From an uncultured Clostridia bacterium (GTDB lineage: Bacteria; Bacillota; Clostridia; TANB77; CAG-508), in assembly GCA_947629995.1 (NCBI GenBank), contig CANRFX010000039.1, positions 1 to 9,860 on the forward strand: a DNA stretch of 9,860 nucleotides, written 5' to 3'. The notes below the pieces were generated by a model. It saw nothing but the letters and a program-made list of their open reading frames with translations, was not told where the DNA came from and searched no databases. Positions 5,466 to 9,860 of this stretch are shown one piece after another (the first letter of the stretch is position 1; the number at the start of each line of letters is the position of its first letter). The position numbers were made by a program, and so were the translations under genes.

Positions 5466-7158
5466 CGTCGAACCATGCTTTAGTACCACTTCCTGTAAAA
5501 ACTTCGTATGTTGCATCTCCTGGGATATAACTATTATAACTTGGTGTGCTACTTTCTGATGTATATTTGGTTGCATATTCGTCACTGTCACTTACTTTAT
5601 CAGTTGTTCCTGTAAATGAGCTTCCATTACTTAAACTACTTCCTGTATTATTAAATGCCGCTACATATTCCCATGCTCCTCCTGATAAATCGTAGATTCC
5701 ATATATATTTCCTGTACTACTTTGGTTTGTCTTTGTTTTATAGGCGTCGTCCTGTCCTCCACCAGTATAATATGAATTATTATCATTGATTGTTATTTCG
5801 TGTCCATTTCTTCCGTATTGACTGTGGGTTAAATATGCTACTGCTCCCCATTCACTATTTTTCATTAGGTGACTTTTCTTTTTATCATCATATGCTTTTG
5901 AATAAGTATAACAATTTCCTATTGTTATGCTTCTCCAGCTTGATACATTTGGTACTATTTTTATGTTTTGTCCATTTGACGTACTTGAACTTGTGCCTTT
6001 TGATGATTCGTATTTTCCAACCCATATGCCTTGTAAATCACTATTCCATCCTCCATTTGCTACATTTCCTTCAAATGCTGGATGGACTATATATTTAAAT
6101 CCATTATATTCTACTGTTTCTATTTCGGCTTTTGGTCCTTCTCCTTTGTTTACTAGTTCTCCTTTAGTATTAATTATTCCTCTTCCATCACAATATCCTG
6201 CTACTTTTCCGTCTGTTGTTAAATATGTTATTTTATATGCATATCTTGGTATCCATACAAAATACCCGTCTCCTCCTTCTGTTGTATTTATTGCATTTGC
6301 CCAATGACTGTTTTTACTATCTGTGTTATTATCTCCTGCTATATAATCGTACCATTTACTATTATCAAACCCTTCATCATTTTCCTTTTTTTCTGTTCCA
6401 TTATCTTCCCAATATACTTTTTTCATTCCATTTAACACTGGTGCTAATGGTTCATCTATTTTTTCATTTTTTGTATTTACCCATATTACATCTATTTTTC
6501 CTGCACATGATTTTGTAAATGCTACTTCTATTTTATCTACTGTTACAGTTGCTTGTCCCGTCCTCTGGCTTCCATCTGTTGTTGCTTCTACTTCTATTTT
6601 ATATGTTCCATTTGAATCTACTTCTACTGTTCCACTTTTTCCACTAAATGTTGCTGGATACGTTTTTCCTGTGTCTAAATTTGTTACTGTTACACTATCT
6701 ACGTTACCTACGTCATTTGTTACTTCTACTGTTATTTTTACATTTTTGCTTGTCCCATCATAGTCTCCTACTGTTGCTTTTACTACTGGTGTTACTCCGC
6801 CTTTGTCAAAGCTTTTTATTTCTCCTGTTTTTGCATCTATTACTGCTTCGTATCCATCTAATTCTACTACTATTTCATCTTCATCTTCTGATAATACTTT
6901 TCCTCCTATTCCTTCTACCCTTTTTCTAAATGTTTCTGTATTAAATTTTCCGTTACTGTCAAATGATCCTATTGTTTCTACTTCTAATTGTTCTCTTAGT
7001 GTTGCTTCTTTTGTCATTGCACTTGCTTCTTGCGCCTTTGTTAATATTCCATTATCTCCTGTTAATGTTGCTATTGATACTGCTGCTAATATCAACAATA
7101 CAATAATGGTTATTACTAACGCTATTAATGTAATTCCTTTCGTGTTTAATTTTTTCAT
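5314..7158 (-). CDS. DGR target: pilin-like surface protein with variable FGE/C-type-lectin C-terminus
   Basis: A 614-residue protein. The N-terminus is prepilin-like: a basic leader MKKLNTKG, then a hydrophobic helix ITLIALVITIIVLLILAAVS (9-28), with a likely prepilin peptidase cut after G8. The usual Glu at position +5 of class III prepilins is absent (Ala instead). Residues 30-120 form a pilin-type helix and small domain; 123-210 look like an Ig-like beta domain; about 298-614 resemble the formylglycine-generating-enzyme/C-type lectin fold used by many DGR targets, with GNIYGIYDLSGGAWEYVA (483-500) near the family's GNVWEW motif and a terminal SFRVVL (606-611). The last 49 residues are the VR. 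It probably displays a ligand-binding surface outside the cell; the ligand is unknown. AGGGAGA (7164-7170) precedes the ATG by five bases. Confidence 0.92.
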   Translation of the reverse strand: MKKLNTKGITLIALVITIIVLLILAAVSIATLTGDNGILTKAQEASAMTKEATLREQLEVETIGSFDSNGKFNTETFRKRVEGIGGKVLSEDEDEIVVELDGYEAVIDAKTGEIKSFDKGGVTPVVKATVGDYDGTSKNVKITVEVTNDVGNVDSVTVTNLDTGKTYPATFSGKSGTVEVDSNGTYKIEVEATTDGSQRTGQATVTVDKIEVAFTKSCAGKIDVIWVNTKNEKIDEPLAPVLNGMKKVYWEDNGTEKKENDEGFDNSKWYDYIAGDNNTDSKNSHWANAINTTEGGDGYFVWIPRYAYKITYLTTDGKVAGYCDGRGIINTKGELVNKGEGPKAEIETVEYNGFKYIVHPAFEGNVANGGWNSDLQGIWVGKYESSKGTSSSTSNGQNIKIVPNVSSWRSITIGNCYTYSKAYDDKKKSHLMKNSEWGAVAYLTHSQYGRNGHEITINDNNSYYTGGGQDDAYKTKTNQSSTGNIYGIYDLSGGAWEYVAAFNNTGSSLSNGSSFTGTTDKVSDSDEYATKYTSESSTPSYNSYIPGDATYEVFTGSGTKAWFDDYSYFVFPPGPFFIRGGSYSNGAGAGVFCAGYGHGTSYDDLSFRVVLAGC

Positions 7159-7202
7159 TTGAATCTCCCTTCCTTTTTTCTTTTTTGTAATTTTATATTA
7201 GA

Positions 7203-7231
7203 AGTATATCATAATAATTTTTATTTTTCAA
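7203..7231 (-). promoter_or_regulatory. Promoter of the DGR target gene
   Basis: On the minus strand: -35 TTGAAA (7226-7231), a 17-base spacer, -10 TATACT (7203-7208), about 45 bases upstream of the start codon. It lies in the 200-base divergent region shared with the XRE regulator gene; no clear promoter for the latter could be chosen there. Confidence 0.75.
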
Positions 7232-7358
7232 GTTTATTTCCACAATAAATCGTATTTTTTTGTATGTTTTTTTCTTTTTCGCTTTGTTATGCTATTTATA
7301 TGGAATATTTTTTTTATTTTTGTAGAAAATAAAAATATATTTTCTTATGGAGGTTAAA

Positions 7359-7700
7359 ATGAAAAATAACAAAATGAGCGAAAAAATTATGATTGGAAAA
7401 ACTATGCAAAACATAAGAAAATCTTTAGGTTTTACTCAAGAACAGGTAGCAGAAAAACTATATCTTGCACCAAGATATATTTCTGACATTGAAAGAGACA
7501 AAACAAAAGGAAGTATAGATACATTAATAAAACTTTGTAATCTTTATCATGTTACTCCTACATTTGTCTTAAAAGATTATCTTAATACTGCTCAATTAGA
7601 TTTTGATGATAAATTAATTGGATTTACTAATCTAACCTCAAATGAAAAAGACATTATTATTAAATTAATTGAATTCATGAATAGTCAAAAAAATAAATAA
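7359..7700 (+). CDS. XRE-family helix-turn-helix transcriptional regulator
   Basis: A 113-residue protein from the ATG at 7359, chosen over the in-frame ATG at 7347 because GGAGG (7349-7353) lies five bases before 7359 and after 7347. Residues about 13-70 are a five-helix Cro/C1-type DNA-binding domain: MQNIRKSLGFTQEQVAEKL, then the recognition helix region APRYISDIERDK, then TLIKLCNLYHVTPTFVL. The C-terminal 40 residues are a short helical extension, perhaps for dimerisation. It is divergent from the DGR target gene, which makes it a candidate regulator of that gene or of itself. Its 3' end is only two bases from the end of the convergent gene, with no terminator between. Confidence 0.88.
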   Translation: MKNNKMSEKIMIGKTMQNIRKSLGFTQEQVAEKLYLAPRYISDIERDKTKGSIDTLIKLCNLYHVTPTFVLKDYLNTAQLDFDDKLIGFTNLTSNEKDIIIKLIEFMNSQKNK

Positions 7701-7702
7701 AT

Positions 7703-7975
7703 TTAATGTAAGCTTTCTATTATGAGTTTAATGGCTGTTTTAAAACCTAGTGTGAATTGTTCTTCTGCTTCAATTGACTCTTTAATATTTCTATTTTCTA
7801 AATAATGTTTAAAACCTTCTATATAAAGAAGGTTTTTTTCTTGTTCGTGAATCTTCTTTACTATATTTTTATATTCTTTTGTATTTGGAGTTTGTTCTGC
7901 AAAATCAAAATCATTATTGTAGATTTTTTTAATCACATCATCTTCTAAATAGTCTTGTAAATAATACATATCCAT
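7703..7975 (-). CDS. Small hypothetical protein, DUF6809-like
   Basis: A 90-residue acidic, helical protein. The layout (NTKEYKNIVKKIHEQEKNLL, a short gap, then EAEEQFTLGFKTAIKLIIESL) resembles DUF6809-type proteins found in Clostridia, often near mobile or phage-like genes; no function is known. AAAGGAG lies about seven bases upstream of the ATG. Family assignment is from memory of the pattern and is tentative. The coding call is good: clear RBS, normal codon use, no competing frame. Confidence 0.65.
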   Translation of the reverse strand: MDMYYLQDYLEDDVIKKIYNNDFDFAEQTPNTKEYKNIVKKIHEQEKNLLYIEGFKHYLENRNIKESIEAEEQFTLGFKTAIKLIIESLH

Positions 7976-8096
7976 AATTTTATCTCCTTTATAATCTTAT
8001 TGTACTACTTTTAAAACCTTTTTGGGTTGTTTTTTTATGAAAATGCCTTTTTCTTATATAAAAACATAACTGTTTTTTACATAAGTACCAAAAAAA
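7976..8096. other. Intergenic region with a small AACC/GGTT inverted repeat
   Basis: A gap between the DUF6809-like gene start and the glyS terminator. It contains AACCTTTTTGGGTT at 8015-8028 followed by seven T on the + strand, similar to the element at 2826-2839. It is a possible weak terminator or operator. No gene or clear promoter was found here. Confidence 0.4.
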
Positions 8097-8137
8097 TAAA
8101 GTTAAGAGACTTTTTTCTTGAAAATCTCTTAACTTTA
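8097..8137 (-). terminator. Intrinsic terminator of glyS
   Basis: A perfect 13-bp stem (8097-8109 and 8125-8137, TAAAGTTAAGAGA and complement) with a 15-base loop. On the minus strand it is followed by ATTTTTTT, so it ends the glyS transcript about 20 bases after the stop codon. The + strand side is also T-rich. Confidence 0.85.
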
Positions 8138-8158
8138 GACTTTTTATTTTCTTTTATA

Positions 8159-9542
8159 TTAAAATTCTAATTTTTTTTCTACCCATGATGCAACTTCATC
8201 AATTTTTAGTCTAATTTGCTCCATAGTATCTCTATCTCTAATTGTAACTGTATCATCCTCTAATGTATTAAAATCTATTGTAACACAATATGGTGTACCA
8301 ATTTCGTCTTCCCTTCTATAACGTTTTCCTATACTTCCAGTTTCGTCATAGTCACACATGAAATTTTTAGAAAGTTTTTCATATACTTCTTCTGCTTTAT
8401 CTGATAGTTTTTTAGAAAGGGGTAATACTGCTACTTTATATGGTGCAAGTGCTGGGTGTAAATGTAATACTGTTCTTGAATCTCCATCTTCTAATTCTTG
8501 TTCTTCATAACTGTCACATAAAAATGCAAGTACTACTCTATCTGCTCCTAATGAAGGCTCTATTACATATGGTACATATTTTTCATTCGTTTCTGGCTCT
8601 TGATATGTTAAGTCTTGTTTTGAATGGTTCATATGTTGTGTTAAGTCATAGTCTGTTCTGTCTGCAATTCCCCATAATTCTCCCCAGCCAAATGGAAATG
8701 CATATTCTATATCTGTTGTTGCTTTACTATAAAATACTAATTCTTCTTTTGAGTGGTCTCTTAAACGTATATTTTCTTTTTTAATGCCTAATGATAATAA
8801 CCATTGTTCACAGTAATCTTTCCAATATTTATGCCATTCTAAATCTGTTCCTGGTTTGCAGAAAAATTCTAGTTCCATTTGTTCAAATTCTCTTGTTCTA
8901 AAAGTAAAATTCCCTGGTGTAATTTCGTTTCTAAAGGCTTTACCAATTTGAGCAATACCAAATGGTAGCTTTTTTCTTGACGTCCTTAATACATTTTTAA
9001 AGTCAACAAATATTCCTTGTGCTGTCTCTGGTCTTAAATATATCTCTGATTTTGCATCTTCTGTTACACCTTGAAATGTTTTAAACATTAAATTGAATTT
9101 TCTTATTCCTGTAAAATTGTGTGCACCACAATTTGGACAATTTATTTTATTGTCATCCATATATTTTATCATTGCTTCATCTGTCATACCATCTGCTATT
9201 ATGTCTTTTCCATTTTCATGTGCCCATTCTTCTATTAATTTGTCTGCCCTATGTCTAGTTTTACAAGATTTGCAATCAATTAATGGGTCTGAAAATCCTC
9301 CAACATGCCCGTGATGCTACCCATGTTTCTGGATTCATTAGTATGGCTGCATCTAATCCCACATTATATTTACTTTCTTGTATGAATTTCCTTCTCCATG
9401 CTTGTTTTACATTATTTTTTAATTCTGTTCCTAAAGGTCCATAATCCCAAGTATTTGATAGACCACCGTAAATTTCAGAACCAGGATAAATATATCCTCT
9501 GTTTTTACAAAGTGCTACTAAAGTATCCATTGATTTTAACAT
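8159..9542 (-). pseudogene. glyS: Glycyl-tRNA synthetase, single-chain type, with a one-base frameshift
   Basis: Class II aminoacyl-tRNA synthetase charging tRNA-Gly with glycine; 460 residues if intact, the usual length for the single-chain bacterial/eukaryotic-type enzyme. The N-terminal part has YGGLSNTWDYGPLG (25-38). After S77 the frame breaks: VAS is followed by RACWRIF and a stop, whereas the family sequence GHVGGFSDP is encoded in the next frame. Removing one base near 9311 restores it. The second frame carries the zinc knuckles CKSC and CPNC, RPETAQGIFVDF, motif 2 (FRNEITPGNFTFRTREFEQ), motif 3 (GADR) and the C-terminal anticodon-binding domain. AGGAGG (9550-9555) precedes the ATG. 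All motifs are intact, so a sequencing or assembly error is more likely than real decay of an essential gene; the symbol glyQS is also used. Confidence 0.9.
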
Positions 9543-9561
9543 AAAAATTCCTCCTTTTAAT

Positions 9562-9608
9562 CAAAAAAACTTTCGAAACCTAGCCTATATTGCTAGGGAC
9601 GAAAGTTT
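9562..9608 (-). terminator. T-box-controlled terminator
   Basis: Minus-strand hairpin: AAACTTTCG (9600-9608) pairs with CGAAAGTTT (9567-9575), and CCTAGC (9592-9597) with GCTAGG (9579-9584), around a short AT loop, followed by a run of T at 9563-9569. Antiterminator formation with the T-box sequence would prevent it. The glyS ATG lies 20 bases further on. Confidence 0.85.
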
Positions 9609-9777
9609 ATTTTCCGCGTTTCCACCCTAATTCTTAAAATTAAATATTTTAAGCACCTTAATTTTATTATTACTCCAAAGCTCCCCATATGTATCTATTG
9701 CTAATATTTCACCATCATTAGCTCTCTTTAAAATAGATATTTTCATATTTTTTCTTCTTCACCGTAATGATTTAATT
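9562..9777 (-). ncRNA. Glycine T-box riboswitch leader of glyS
   Basis: Leader RNA that senses uncharged tRNA-Gly. It contains the T-box sequence AGGGTGGAAACGCG at 9615-9628, one base from the consensus AGGGTGGNACCGCG. Its TGGA bulge can pair with a UCCA acceptor end, as expected for bacterial tRNA-Gly (discriminator U). Upstream is Stem I: AGAGA followed by GCTAAT-GATGGTGAA-ATATTAGC as the distal loop region, paired TATCTATT/AATAGATA below it. A specifier-loop region reads GGGGAG at 9681-9686, offering glycine codons GGG or GGA; which is used is not certain. The RNA ends in a terminator hairpin that competes with the antiterminator. Confidence 0.88.
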
Positions 9778-9783
9778 TCATAT

Positions 9784-9812
9784 ATTATATTATCGAGTTT
9801 TAAAAAAGTCAA
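9784..9812 (-). promoter_or_regulatory. Promoter of the T-box-glyS unit
   Basis: On the minus strand: -35 TTGACT (9807-9812), a 17-base spacer, a perfect -10 TATAAT (9784-9789). The predicted start near 9777 places Stem I at the 5' end of the RNA. Confidence 0.85.
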
Positions 9813-9860
9813 TAATTTTATTAAAATTCGAGATATTTTCATTTAAAATTTTAGACCTTT

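Noticed and set aside
5250..5591. A 113-codon minus-strand open frame over the VR
   Set aside because: It lies in a shifted frame over the well-supported target gene, whose correct frame shows the FGE-like motifs and the TR/VR codon pattern.
5790..7162. Several + strand open frames antisense to the target gene
   Set aside because: They are leucine-, phenylalanine- or serine-rich shadows of the target's Thr/Asn/Lys codons, have no ribosome binding sites and overlap each other.
2814..7231. DGR carried by a prophage
   Set aside because: No phage structural, lysis, integrase or attachment features are visible, and the flanks are chromosomal. It cannot be excluded beyond the window, but nothing here supports it.
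8440..9314. + strand open frames opposite glyS
   Set aside because: They are antisense to a conserved synthetase, have no RBS, and have a composition typical of shadow frames.

Overview
The window looks like chromosomal DNA from an AT-rich, spore-forming Firmicute, probably an uncultured or gut Clostridia-type organism. The signs are very low GC, strong AGGAGG ribosome binding sites, an SspH-like small spore protein, a single-chain glycyl-tRNA synthetase under a T-box leader, and a Clostridia-style pilin-like surface protein. This assignment comes from gene content only.

The main feature is a complete diversity-generating retroelement (DGR) at about 2814-7231. On the + strand, one promoter (2838-2866) drives a three-gene operon: a MutS-domain-I-like protein (msl-type, 2898-3317), the accessory protein Avd (3323-3700) and the DGR reverse transcriptase (3685-4779). 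A strong hairpin terminator, usable from both sides, closes it at 4762-4812. Convergent to it on the - strand is the target gene (5314-7158). It encodes a 614-residue protein with a prepilin-like N-terminus, an Ig-like segment and a C-terminal FGE/C-type-lectin-like domain. Its last 49 codons are the variable repeat (VR, 5308-5465). The template repeat (TR, 5009-5166) lies between the target stop codon and the RT, in the same orientation as the target. TR and VR align without gaps over 158 bp. All 25 differences are at adenines of the TR sense strand, out of 42 adenines in the variable part, and they change 19 codons. This is the direct signature of adenine-specific mutagenic retrohoming. By inference, RT and Avd copy the TR RNA into mutated cDNA that replaces VR, so the tip of a surface pilin-like protein is continually re-specified. 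The MutS-like protein may act on the mismatched heteroduplex.

Left flank (1-2810): a tandem palindromic repeat at the window edge, an RNHCP zinc-ribbon protein, a TGS-containing uridine-kinase-like nucleoside kinase with a clear promoter, an sspH-like gene, a bidirectional terminator, and a small protein with two ribbon-helix-helix-like segments. Right flank (7347-9860): an XRE-family regulator divergent from the target gene, a small DUF6809-like hypothetical, and glyS preceded by a glycine T-box riboswitch. glyS as given carries a one-base insertion near 9311 that splits it. No integrase, transposase, phage structural gene or tRNA attachment site is visible, so the DGR appears to be a chromosomal cassette rather than an obvious part of a prophage.
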